Shown piece by piece: positions 53,364-61,181 of a stretch of 64,000 nt of DNA. How positions within the stretch are numbered: position 1 is the first letter of the stretch; each line of letters opens with the position of its first letter. Source of the DNA: [Pseudopropionibacterium] massiliense (GTDB lineage Bacteria > Actinomycetota > Actinomycetes > Propionibacteriales > Propionibacteriaceae); contig NZ_LR027842.1 of the NCBI RefSeq assembly GCF_900607225.1, positions 3,405,458 through 3,469,457 of the forward strand. The letters run 5' to 3'. The notes beneath the pieces are model-generated. The model saw nothing but the letters and a program-made list of their open reading frames with translations, ran no database searches and was not told the DNA's origin. The translations under genes and the position numbers were made by a program.

Positions 53364-53789
53364 TCAGGACGCCTCGTGGAACAGACTGCCGCCGAAACGT
53401 TCCTTGATCTTCTGGCCGTCGTTGTTGGCGGACTTCAGCATGCCGACGACCGCCCAGGCGAGGGTGTCCTCGTCGAGGTTGTCGGCCAGGAGGGTGTGGC
53501 GGAACATCAGGACGGCGGAACCGTCGAGGGGTTCGAGGTAGATGTGTCCGAAGGTGTAGGAGTTGTCGAGGGCGACGAACTCCAGTAGTTCAGGGGTGAG
53601 GGTGAGGTCCTTGACCATGAGGATCTCGATGGTGACGAAGGAGTTGGTGTCCTCTTCATCGACCCGGATGAACGCCCGAGCCGATTCGTGGCGCAGCGTG
53701 AAGGTGTTCTCGTCGGCCTTCTGCAGGTTGCTGCTGATCTTGAGCAGCAGCTTCTGCACCTTGGCGAGGGCGGGGTGGTCGGATTTCAT
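53364..53789 (-). CDS. YbjN-domain protein
   Basis: A 141-residue soluble protein with the YbjN/T3SS-chaperone-like fold: an N-terminal helix, then FTLRHESARAFIRV, SFVTIEILMVKDL and FGHIYLEPLDGSAVLMFRHT strands, and the C-terminal helix AWAVVGMLKSANNDG. The start is the ATG before KSDHPALAKVQ. YbjN proteins act in stress tolerance; the partner here is unknown. Confidence 0.78.
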   Translation of the reverse strand: MKSDHPALAKVQKLLLKISSNLQKADENTFTLRHESARAFIRVDEEDTNSFVTIEILMVKDLTLTPELLEFVALDNSYTFGHIYLEPLDGSAVLMFRHTLLADNLDEDTLAWAVVGMLKSANNDGQKIKERFGGSLFHEAS

Positions 53790-53930
53790 GGCAATCCTTA
53801 CATCATGGGCCGGGGCGCTTCCGGAACGGTCAGGGGTCATGATCCAACATACTTGCCGACCGGCGGTCCCGGCATCCCGGGCCGGGGCGCTTCGCGCTCG
53901 CTGCACTCTTCGCTGCTCCCCCCGCGGTGC

Positions 53931-54000
53931 GCTTGTCTTGTGGTCGTGTGCTTGCGATGTAGCGCTGGCGTTCATCCGTAAGGCAGGCGTTCCCGTCGGG
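53931..54000. repeat. intergenic repeat family B, copy 3
   Basis: GCTTGTCTTGTGGTCGTGTG then TGTAGCGCTGGCG, ending TCCCGTCGGG. Same orientation and length as the 9703 copy. It ends 20 bp before the operators of the DUF4143 ATPase gene. Confidence 0.63.
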
Positions 54001-54019
54001 AAGGGTGGCGGGTGACGGG

Positions 54020-54090
54020 GCGAACCTACGAAAATATGCCTGCGAACCTACGAGAATTCCTCTGCGAACCTACGAACCGAGTAGGTTTGG
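54020..54090. promoter_or_regulatory. triplicate 12-bp iteron operator plus inverted half
   Basis: GCGAACCTACGA occurs at 54020-54031, 54042-54053 and 54064-54075, exactly 22 bp apart (two helical turns). An inverted near-copy GTAGGTTTGG follows at 54081-54090, just before the ATG at 54094. This is a likely autoregulatory site. Confidence 0.7.
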
Positions 54091-54093
54091 GGC

Positions 54094-55344
54094 ATGTCTG
54101 GTCTGGTCGAACGACATGCGTTGCCGGTTGGCCGGGAGTACCTGGCCACCTTCCCCGTGACGGTCATCGAAGGCGCCCGGCAGGTGGGGAAGACCACTCT
54201 GGCGCAGCAACTCGTCGCGGACACCGAGGCGACCTACGTCACCCTGGACGACGAGGAGCAGCTGGCCACCGCGCGCGAGGACCCCAGGGGTTTCCTGACG
54301 CAGGGCGGGGATGGCACGCTCGTCATCGACGAGGCCCAGCTGGCGCCCGGGCTGACCCGGGCGCTGAAGGCCGATGTCGACCGCGACCGCCGCCCGGGCC
54401 GGTTCATCCTGACCGGCTCCTCCGATCTGCTGCGGATGCCCGGGCTGGGGGATTCGCTGGCGGGCCGGGCGGTCACGCTGCGGCTGCGGGGCTTCAGCGT
54501 GGGGGAGACCGAGAATCGGCGCGACGACTTCTTCGCGGCGCTGCCCGCCCTGTCCGACGCCCGCCGCTGGGAGACGACCTGGACCCGCCCCGACTACGTA
54601 CGGGCCCTGGCCAGGGGCGGCTTCCCGGAGGTGCGGCTCCTGAGCGGGCGAACCCGGAACGCGTGGCTTGACGGCTACGTCGCCCGGGTGCTGAACCGGG
54701 ATGCGGTGCTGTTGCAGTCGGGGCACCAGGCGGCGCGGCTGCAATCGCTGCTCCGGTTGATCGCGGCCAATCAGGGAGGTGAGCTGGTCAAGGCGTGGCT
54801 GGCGGAACAGGCGAACCTTCCCGCCACCTCCGTCACCGCCTATCTCGACGTGCTGGTGGGGGTGTTCGCGCTGGAGGAACTGCCGCCGTGGTCGCGGAAC
54901 CTGACCAGCAGGGAAACGGGCCGCAGGAAGGTCGCGGTCAGCGATTCCGCTCTGGCCCTGCGCCTGGCCTGGTTGACCGAGGCGCGGCTCCTGCCCGTCA
55001 CCGCCGAGGCCCTGGGTGGTCCCTTCGAGGCGTTCGTCGCCACCGAACTGTTGAAGCAGCAGACGTGGAGCGAGCAGGAGTTCCGCCTCTTCCACTACCG
55101 CGACCGCGGCGGCGTGGAGGTGGACGTCGTCGCCGAGTTCGACGACGGCACCGTCGTGGGCATCGAGGTCAAGACCTCCGGCACCTACCGCTCGGAGCAT
55201 TTCAAGGGCCTGCGGTTCCTGCGCGACAGGCTGGGGGACCGGTTCCGCTGCGGGGTGGTGCTGGGCATGGCCGGCCGCGGGCACGTCATGTCGGACCGGC
55301 TCGTCGGGCTGCCCGCCTCCGCCGTGTGGGAACTGGGAGGGTGA
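54094..55344 (+). CDS. AAA+ ATPase with DUF4143
   Basis: A 416-residue ATPase. Walker A is EGARQVGKTTLAQQL, Walker B is LVIDEAQLAPGL (TLVIDEAQ), and a sensor-type ILTGSSDLLR follows. The C-terminal DUF4143 (about 190-400) has a RDRGGVEVDVV and IEVKTSGTYRSEHFKGLRFL nuclease-like core. Such proteins are common accessory genes with unclear role. The ATG follows three spaced operators, suggesting autoregulation. It overlaps no other gene. Confidence 0.85.
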   Translation: MSGLVERHALPVGREYLATFPVTVIEGARQVGKTTLAQQLVADTEATYVTLDDEEQLATAREDPRGFLTQGGDGTLVIDEAQLAPGLTRALKADVDRDRRPGRFILTGSSDLLRMPGLGDSLAGRAVTLRLRGFSVGETENRRDDFFAALPALSDARRWETTWTRPDYVRALARGGFPEVRLLSGRTRNAWLDGYVARVLNRDAVLLQSGHQAARLQSLLRLIAANQGGELVKAWLAEQANLPATSVTAYLDVLVGVFALEELPPWSRNLTSRETGRRKVAVSDSALALRLAWLTEARLLPVTAEALGGPFEAFVATELLKQQTWSEQEFRLFHYRDRGGVEVDVVAEFDDGTVVGIEVKTSGTYRSEHFKGLRFLRDRLGDRFRCGVVLGMAGRGHVMSDRLVGLPASAVWELGG

Positions 55345-55479
55345 GCGGGATCCGTCGGCCAATGCCCGCGACGGATCCGCCCCGAGGTGTTTGCGGAAAT
55401 ACAGGTCGGTGATCTCCTCCCTGTCCGGCGCCTCCGGCGGATCGATGAAGAACAGCCCGTCGGAACGCCCCGGGATCAT
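55345..55479 (-). pseudogene. truncated gene fragment (MIPGRSDG...)
   Basis: From ATG 55479 the minus strand reads MIPGRSDGLFFIDPPEAPDR then EEITDLYFRKHLGADPSR with strong third-position GC, then merges into antisense of the ATPase. No stop was found in frame before it. It starts inside the stop of the preceding fragment (ATGA). It is probably the 5' end of a gene cut off when the ATPase region arrived. Confidence 0.4.
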
Positions 55480-55720
55480 TCCGATCCCCGCTTGACGAAC
55501 AGCTTGCCGGGCGGCAGCGGTTCCCACTGCAGGTCGCCGGCCATGAGCCGTTCCCGGCCGGTGAGGGGCCTGTCCTTGCCGCGGCCGGGGCGCAGCACGT
55601 TGTGCTGCACCAGCGGGGCCCCGGAGCCGGGGTGTCGCCGCGAGGCACGAAACGCGATGCGACCGGGCGGCGGACGACGGCGGGGTGTCGGCCTCGGGCG
55701 GGGGTTGTCGGTTCGGACAT
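55476..55720 (-). pseudogene. frameshifted small gene at the end of the unknown operon
   Basis: Starts MSEPTTPARGRHPAVVRR at 55720, overlapping the preceding stop region. Coding quality later moves to another frame reading APLVQHNVLRPGRGKDRPLT then GRERLMAGDLQWEPLPPGK and LFVKRGSE-stop. The switch falls in a GGGGCCCC run near 55615-55625, so this is a frameshift mutation, sequencing error or programmed shift. The family is not recognised. Confidence 0.45.
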
Positions 55721-55721
55721 G

Positions 55722-57455
55722 TCAGTTCTCCCTGGTGGCGGTGGGCCAGCCGTCGATCAGCTCCAGCAGGGGGGCCTCGAAGGCGTCCAGTTCCTTGTAG
55801 GTCAGGTTCGCGTCGGTGAGTTCGGCCATGGCGTTGCGGTAGAGCTGGACGGAGTGGTCGTAGGCCTCCTGCCTGGCGCGTTCCAGCGCCTCGACCTCCC
55901 GGGCTGCGGCCTTCTTCTTCTGCTCACCCAGGTACCAGACGACCCCCGCCCCGATGAGCGCCGCGAGGATCCCCGCCAACGGGTGGATGATGAGCAGCAC
56001 GACCGCGATACCGGCGGCGATCAGGGCGGGCAGAAGGTAGTACTTGTTGTTGAAACGGGCCTGTTCGATCTGCGGGTTCATGGTGTTGCCCCAGGCCTCC
56101 CGGAGGAGGCCCTCCGCGGCCTGCTGGCCGGAGTTGACGTGAACCTTCGCTCCGACGAAACCGTGGGTGGCGGCGTGGTTGGAGTGGTGTGCGCCGAAAT
56201 CGAGGACGACGTCGGGTTCCTCCTTCGCCCGGTAGCCGCTGCAGTAGCGGCCGACCGCGGCGCGGAAGTCGTCCCGGACCACGCCGATCGCCATCTTCTG
56301 GGTGTTGACGCTGATGCCGATCAGCTCGGGGCTGATCGCGCCCATGGTCTGGATGGTCACCGCGTCGTTGGTTTCCTCCAGGGCCTCCTGCAGCAGCTCC
56401 GCCTTCCTCTCCGCCCGCTCCAGGTCCCCTCGTTCCTCGACCATGGCCTCGTGGTAGGTGACCTCGCGCCTGAGGGGCAGCTCCTCGGCGTCGAACTCCG
56501 TCACCAGCGTGTCGAGGATGTCGTCCAGGAGGTCCTCCAGGGATGCGGGTGGCACCGCCTCGTGGTCGCGCACCTGCCGGTACTTCGCCAGCACCTCGGG
56601 CAGCGCCGAGGCCGCCTCCATGTTCCCCCGGATGGTGTCCCACTGGGTGCACAGGTGCCGCAGGGCCTGGTATTCGTTGTCGCCGAGCCGGAGCTGATGG
56701 GTTTCCAGCTCGGAGGTCCAGCGCCCGACCTGCTCCTCGACGGCCTCCGGGTACTGCCGGAGTTCCCGGGGCCACTCGGACAGTTTCGCGGAGAGCAGTT
56801 CGCTGCCCTCCGGGCCGAAGGCGTTGCAGGCACTGGCCTCCAGGATGACCGCGAACTCCCGGGTCAGCGCCGACGGGTCGAGCGAGGCTACGTAGTGGCG
56901 CAGCCAGCGCACCGAACCGGACATGCGTCCCTGGCGGCGCAGCACCAGGGTGAAGAACAGGCTGGTCTTGTGGCGGTCGCGGGGGAAGGCCTCCCCGACC
57001 GACTTCTCGGCGATGTCCCGGCGGTCGTGGGACCAGGCCGCCAGGGCCGCCAGGGCCGGGGCCAGCCAGTAGCGGGGGGTCTGGGTCATCAGCTCCTCGG
57101 CGACGCTGGTGGCCACGGCGTTGGAGATGTCGCCAATGTCGAAGCCCTGCAGCAGGCCAACGGAGGTTTGGCGGACCACGGAGTAGTGCCCGAACTCCCG
57201 GTCCAGCCGCGCCTTGAGGTCCACGACCTTCATCTGCGACTGCTGCACCGCGGCGGCGCGGGCGGTCTCCTCGATGAACTGCCGGAATTCCTCGCGGAGG
57301 CCGGCCAGCTCCGTGCGGGTCAGTTGGAGGTCGTTGCGGACGGCGCCCAGATGGGCCTGGACGCCGTTTATCTGGTTTCCGAGGTTGTTGATGACCTCGC
57401 GTCCGACATTGTGGATCTGCTGGGACAGGGGTCTCAGGTCGAATGATGTTGACAT
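55722..57455 (-). CDS. large coiled-coil membrane protein of unknown function
   Basis: A 577-residue protein. The N-terminal coiled-coil (1-75) has HNVGREVINNLGNQINGVQA. A helical middle follows (80-370), then a domain with VTIQTMGAISPELIGISVNT and VVLDFGAHHSNHAATHGFVG. Two transmembrane helices lie at about 475-515 (LLPALIAAGIAVVLLIIHPL), and a C-terminal coiled coil ends the protein. No family is recognised. It is the main gene of an operon with the 38-codon gene and the 57601 gene upstream. It may form a membrane-associated assembly. Confidence 0.65.
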   Translation of the reverse strand: MSTSFDLRPLSQQIHNVGREVINNLGNQINGVQAHLGAVRNDLQLTRTELAGLREEFRQFIEETARAAAVQQSQMKVVDLKARLDREFGHYSVVRQTSVGLLQGFDIGDISNAVATSVAEELMTQTPRYWLAPALAALAAWSHDRRDIAEKSVGEAFPRDRHKTSLFFTLVLRRQGRMSGSVRWLRHYVASLDPSALTREFAVILEASACNAFGPEGSELLSAKLSEWPRELRQYPEAVEEQVGRWTSELETHQLRLGDNEYQALRHLCTQWDTIRGNMEAASALPEVLAKYRQVRDHEAVPPASLEDLLDDILDTLVTEFDAEELPLRREVTYHEAMVEERGDLERAERKAELLQEALEETNDAVTIQTMGAISPELIGISVNTQKMAIGVVRDDFRAAVGRYCSGYRAKEEPDVVLDFGAHHSNHAATHGFVGAKVHVNSGQQAAEGLLREAWGNTMNPQIEQARFNNKYYLLPALIAAGIAVVLLIIHPLAGILAALIGAGVVWYLGEQKKKAAAREVEALERARQEAYDHSVQLYRNAMAELTDANLTYKELDAFEAPLLELIDGWPTATREN

Positions 57456-57470
57456 GGTTCTCCTACGTTC

Positions 57471-57587
57471 TCAGGTGACGGGGTCGCCGTCGGGGTGGAC
57501 GGGGATCACGGTGCCGTCGTTGTAGACCTCGACGAAGGCGTAGGCGCCGTTCCGGGCCAGGGGGTGGCCATGGCGAACAGGATCCAT
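57471..57587 (-). CDS. 38-codon gene in the unknown operon
   Basis: Reads MDPVRHGHPLARNGAYAFVE then VYNDGTVIPVHPDGDPVT and a stop. Codons have very high third-position G+C (GTC, CAC, CCC, GAC), like the neighbours. It fills the 145-bp gap between the 57601 gene and the coiled-coil gene, with 13-15 bp on each side, as in a compact operon. No good ribosome site is visible, so coupling is likely. Function unknown. Confidence 0.55.
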   Translation of the reverse strand: MDPVRHGHPLARNGAYAFVEVYNDGTVIPVHPDGDPVT

Positions 57588-57600
57588 GACGGACGGAAGC

Positions 57601-58518
57601 TCAGCCGGCCGTGTCCAGGTCCTTCAGGATGGCGAAGATGTCGGGGGTGATCCGGTCCGGGGCCCGGCCCCCGATCCTGTCGGCCGCCAGACGGAACGCC
57701 GTCGTCGGTGACAGGGCCCCGGAGCGCAGGTGCTGGTAGAGGCCGACGAGCTGCTTGCCGAGCACCACGTCGGTGAGGTTGATGTCGGTGGCGGCGTGCT
57801 CTTCCCGCAGCTCCTCGAACGCGTCGTTGCTGATCAGTGGGAGGGTCAGGTTCTCGTGAACCCAGCGCGCCCCCAGGGTTCGTTTCGCGGTTTCCGTGAC
57901 GAACGCGATGTCCTTCCGGATCTCCTCGCGCGTGGGGGTGTGGCCGTCGGACAGTTTGGCGCGTTCCTCGATGAGCCCGTCGACGGGCCAGCGTCCGGGA
58001 ACATGGGTGGGGCTGAAGGGGTAGGACCGCATGATCCTGAACAGCCTGGTCAACCATTCCCTGCGGAGATCGCCGAGGCCCTCGAACCGTGCCAGCACAC
58101 GCCCCGGGGCGCCGTCGCTGCGGGTGGGTTTGGCCCGGGCGCCGATCCGGACCCGTTCGGCGCGTTTCTGCTCCGACAGCTGGCTCCTGGCAACCCGCAT
58201 CAGGTACGCGGGAAGGTTCCTGATGACGCGGCCCGGGTGGCGGCTGTTGTCGCGGGTGAGCTGGTTCACCATGCGTTCGAGCAGGTCGTGGTGGAGATCC
58301 AGACACCCCGCTTCCCGGCAGGCGGGGTGCAGGCCCGTGCCCTCGGGGTCCGTGTGGCCGTAGGGTGCCGTCCGGGTGGGACAGCTCGTGAGGCGATGGA
58401 ACCGGGCCGATCGTTCGGCGTGGGTGATGTGCCAGGCCGCCTCGGCCAAGGGGGCGATGTCGATGTCGCGCCACCTCGCATCCTTGGCCGTGTCGGCTGC
58501 GGCTCCTTGCCCCGTCAT
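57601..58518 (-). CDS. helical cytosolic protein of unknown function, sigma-like in part
   Basis: A 305-residue soluble, helix-rich protein. The segment RNLPAYLMRVARSQLSEQKR then AERVRIGARAKP faintly resembles region 2 of sigma factors. A later GHTPTREEIRKDIAFV resembles region 3. The C-terminal SPTTAFRLAADRIGG follows. This is similarity by eye only. The ATG at 58518 is used; the GTG at 58575 adds low-GC noncoding-like codons. It is the first gene of the unknown operon. Confidence 0.6.
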   Translation of the reverse strand: MTGQGAAADTAKDARWRDIDIAPLAEAAWHITHAERSARFHRLTSCPTRTAPYGHTDPEGTGLHPACREAGCLDLHHDLLERMVNQLTRDNSRHPGRVIRNLPAYLMRVARSQLSEQKRAERVRIGARAKPTRSDGAPGRVLARFEGLGDLRREWLTRLFRIMRSYPFSPTHVPGRWPVDGLIEERAKLSDGHTPTREEIRKDIAFVTETAKRTLGARWVHENLTLPLISNDAFEELREEHAATDINLTDVVLGKQLVGLYQHLRSGALSPTTAFRLAADRIGGRAPDRITPDIFAILKDLDTAG

Positions 58519-58815
58519 GGCCAAAAGTGTTTCGCAACCACGTGGAAGAAGGGGGTGGGGGATCCAAGTTGACACAGAAATGACACAGGTGGTGCGTCTG
58601 GCCGCGTGCGGCTCGACGACACCGCGCAGCTGCGTGGCCGTCGTCCATCCGGTGGACAGGGTGTGGTTGGCGGCCGTCCGTCATGAAGAGCTGAACAGGA
58701 AGGAACCCGGTGGAATCATCACGAGAGCGACTGTGCGACGGGCGGAGGTGCGACGGCCCGCGGTGGAGCCCGTCGTGGGGGAACGGGTTCACGAGGTGTC
58801 GTCCCGCGCTCCGGG

Positions 58816-59832
58816 GTGACGATCTCCCGGAAACGGAGGACTGAGGTGCTGCACCAGGAAATGGGTGGGCATGTGATGAAAACCGAACGGGCGCCGATCC
58901 GCAACATCGGCCTGGGAATGGTGCTGATCGGACGCGAACCCGTCGCGCCCGCCGGTGCCGTCGCGATCAACCTGCCCGGTGCCGTGCTGGACCTCGACCC
59001 CGCGCGCCCCGACCTCGTGCCGTCGTGCCTGGTGGGGGACGTCGGCGTGGCGGAACCCGGGGTGGAACAGGTCTTCGGGAGGCCCGTCGCCAGGGGGCTG
59101 CTGGACGTGGTCTCCGAGGAGGGGTGTGGATCCGGGATCTACCAGGTGTGCGGGGGCGAGGCCCTGGGGTTGCTGCGCGGGCTGGCGGAGATCCGCTGGT
59201 GCCGCGACAACTCGGATCTGCTGCTCGATCCCCTGCTGCTGGACCTGGAGGAACTCACCCTCCTCGGGCGCCTGGCCGTGCGCATCGAGGTGGACCGGGA
59301 GTGGCGGGAACCGCTGCTGGCCCTGCTCGGATTCCTGGCGCGGAGCCCGGAGGTGTCCTCGCGCATCCGGGGGCATCCGGCATCGAGGAACCTGCTGCTG
59401 GAGGCCGCCGATGTCCTGACGGGAACGGCGATCCCGGAAGCCGGGACGGCGGGACGGCCGCAGGCGCCCCGGTACGCGCTGGCCGCGGGTGGGATGGAAG
59501 CCGAGGAGGAGGACGTGGATCCCTGCCCGCCGCAGGGTCCCGGTGAGGCATCCACCACGAAGGACGCGCGGCGCCTGACCGCCCAGGGGGTGTTCGACCT
59601 GCGGTTGTGCGTGGTCACCGGTGACCGGAGGCCCCTGGAGACGGGGCTTTCCGCGCTGGAGGCCGCGATGGAGATATGGCGGGCCGGTGGGGCCGGGGCG
59701 GAGGCCGGGGCGAGTGCGGAGCTGCTCGATCTGGCCCGGGACCCCGCCTTCCCCGCGAGCTGGCCCGTGCGGCCGAGCGTCGCCGAGCGGGTGCATGCGC
59801 GCACTGGTACGAAACCGGGGGGATGGGCGTAA
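58816..59832 (+). CDS. hypothetical Leu/Glu-rich protein
   Basis: A 338-residue soluble protein. The GTG at 58816 is used; a later start before KTERAPIRN is possible. The N-terminal beta-rich segment has RNIGLGMVLIGREPVAPAG and AINLPGAVLDLDPARPDL. A helical middle follows with EALGLLRGLAEIRWCRDNSD and LLLDPLLLDLEELTLLGRLA. A linker comes at about 215-250. It is convergent with the RyR gene. The family is unrecognised; high third-position GC supports it as real. Confidence 0.6.
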   Translation: MTISRKRRTEVLHQEMGGHVMKTERAPIRNIGLGMVLIGREPVAPAGAVAINLPGAVLDLDPARPDLVPSCLVGDVGVAEPGVEQVFGRPVARGLLDVVSEEGCGSGIYQVCGGEALGLLRGLAEIRWCRDNSDLLLDPLLLDLEELTLLGRLAVRIEVDREWREPLLALLGFLARSPEVSSRIRGHPASRNLLLEAADVLTGTAIPEAGTAGRPQAPRYALAAGGMEAEEEDVDPCPPQGPGEASTTKDARRLTAQGVFDLRLCVVTGDRRPLETGLSALEAAMEIWRAGGAGAEAGASAELLDLARDPAFPASWPVRPSVAERVHARTGTKPGGWA

Positions 59833-59959
59833 CCGGGAATGGGAGGGTGGGTTCGCTCCGGTCGGCGCGGTTGCGCAGCACTCAACCCGGATTTTGGCCC
59901 ATCGGGGCCTGATTCTCGGGTTGGGTGCTGCAAAACCGGGGGAAGTTCGGCGGGACCGC

Positions 59960-61135
59960 TCAGTCGGCGACCTCCGGGAAGATCTCGATGCCCTCCGAGG
60001 CCAGAAACTCCCCCATGGTGTTGACGACGTTCTCGTCCAGCGATCGCTGGCCCTTCGTGAGATCGTTCCACGGCTTGTTGAAGTAGTGGCCCGCGCGACC
60101 GTTGCGGCGCTGGAAGTGGCTCCAGCGGCGGTGTTCGGCGACGCTGAGGGTGAAGATCTGCTCGCCGGTCAGCGCAGGCGCGGGCGCGGGGGTTTCGCTG
60201 CGGCGCCAGCCGAGGCCGACGGAGGCCAGCTTCACCGGGTAGTCCAGCACCACCGCCCGGTTGCTGCTTCTGTTGAACCCGGAGAGTTCCTCCCACGGGG
60301 TTTCCACCAGCCGCGATCCCGTCGGGTTGCCCTCCGCCATTCCCTGCCGCCGGTAGCTCTCGTGCACCTGCTGCGCCAGGTGTTCGATGCTCCCGGAGTC
60401 CAGCAGCGGCGGGGTGTCGCTGGTGACCGTCCAGCCGGAACGCTGCATCATCTCCGGCAGGCGGGACGCCAGGTCGATGGCCCACTGCTGCACGTCGCGG
60501 GCATCGGCGTCCCCGGGCAGCGCGTCGGCGAGGAGCCGTCGCAGCCTGAGCTGCATGGATCGCAGCTGCGACGGCCCCGCCAGCGGAGCGGGTGCCAGGG
60601 GGATCCCGGTCTCGGCGTTCATGCCTCCCGCCTCCAGCACCTCGCGGGCCGCTCGCGCGTCGTCCCGGGTGAGCAGGTCGACGCCCAGTTCCAGCCGGCG
60701 CGTATCGGGTGTGACGTCGATGATCTCGCCGCTGTCCGTGTCCCGCACGATGTTCGCGCTGAACAGGCTCGGGGAGTCCGGTGGCCAGCTCTCGGCGTCG
60801 CGGCGCAGCTCGGCGCGGAGCAGGTCGGCCTCGTTGCGTTCCAGGACCTCGGGGTCGGCCAGCAACGCGTCCCGGGAGATCAACCGCACCCGGTCGGCGA
60901 CGTCCCCGAACAGGTCTTTCCAGTGGGTGTTCTGGTCCACCACCAGACCGATGTGGGTGGTGGGGTCCTCCAGCAGCTCCCGGGCGATGGTCACCGCGTC
61001 GCTGGATTCCGTCAACGCCAGGTAGACCCGGATACCGCCGACCGTTCCCCTGCCCTTCTCCGGTGGCACCCAGGTGTCGCGGAACTCGTTGACCCTCGCC
61101 TCCACGCACGCGGGGAGCAGACAGATATTGCTCAT
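59960..61135 (-). CDS. RyR-domain protein, C-terminal half of a split TrkA_N-RyR sensor
   Basis: A 391-residue protein. The N-terminus (LLPACVEARVNEFRDTWVPP) continues the TrkA_N fold cut off at the end of the upstream gene. A second nucleotide-binding-like domain with IRVYLALTESSDAVTIAREL follows. The C-terminal RyR domain (about 310-391) has SVAEHRRWSHFQRRNGRAGH and DENVVNTMGEFLASEGIEIF. It is separated from the upstream half by 7 bp plus a 61-bp insertion that contains its start and ribosome site. Bacterial TM-TrkA_N-RyR fusions are known, so the two halves probably act together. Confidence 0.75.
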   Translation of the reverse strand: MSNICLLPACVEARVNEFRDTWVPPEKGRGTVGGIRVYLALTESSDAVTIARELLEDPTTHIGLVVDQNTHWKDLFGDVADRVRLISRDALLADPEVLERNEADLLRAELRRDAESWPPDSPSLFSANIVRDTDSGEIIDVTPDTRRLELGVDLLTRDDARAAREVLEAGGMNAETGIPLAPAPLAGPSQLRSMQLRLRRLLADALPGDADARDVQQWAIDLASRLPEMMQRSGWTVTSDTPPLLDSGSIEHLAQQVHESYRRQGMAEGNPTGSRLVETPWEELSGFNRSSNRAVVLDYPVKLASVGLGWRRSETPAPAPALTGEQIFTLSVAEHRRWSHFQRRNGRAGHYFNKPWNDLTKGQRSLDENVVNTMGEFLASEGIEIFPEVAD

Positions 61136-61181
61136 GAGTTTCCTAATACCGAGCCCTCGCCTCCACGCACGCGGGGAGCAG
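61093..61181. repeat. 28-bp direct repeats bounding the 61-bp gene-splitting insertion
   Basis: A 28-bp sequence beginning CCCTCGCCTCCACGCACGCG occurs at 61093-61120 and 61154-61181. The 33 bp between carry a stop for the upstream gene, an AGGAAAC ribosome site and the ATG of the downstream gene. Removing one 61-bp unit fuses both frames exactly. Confidence 0.85.
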
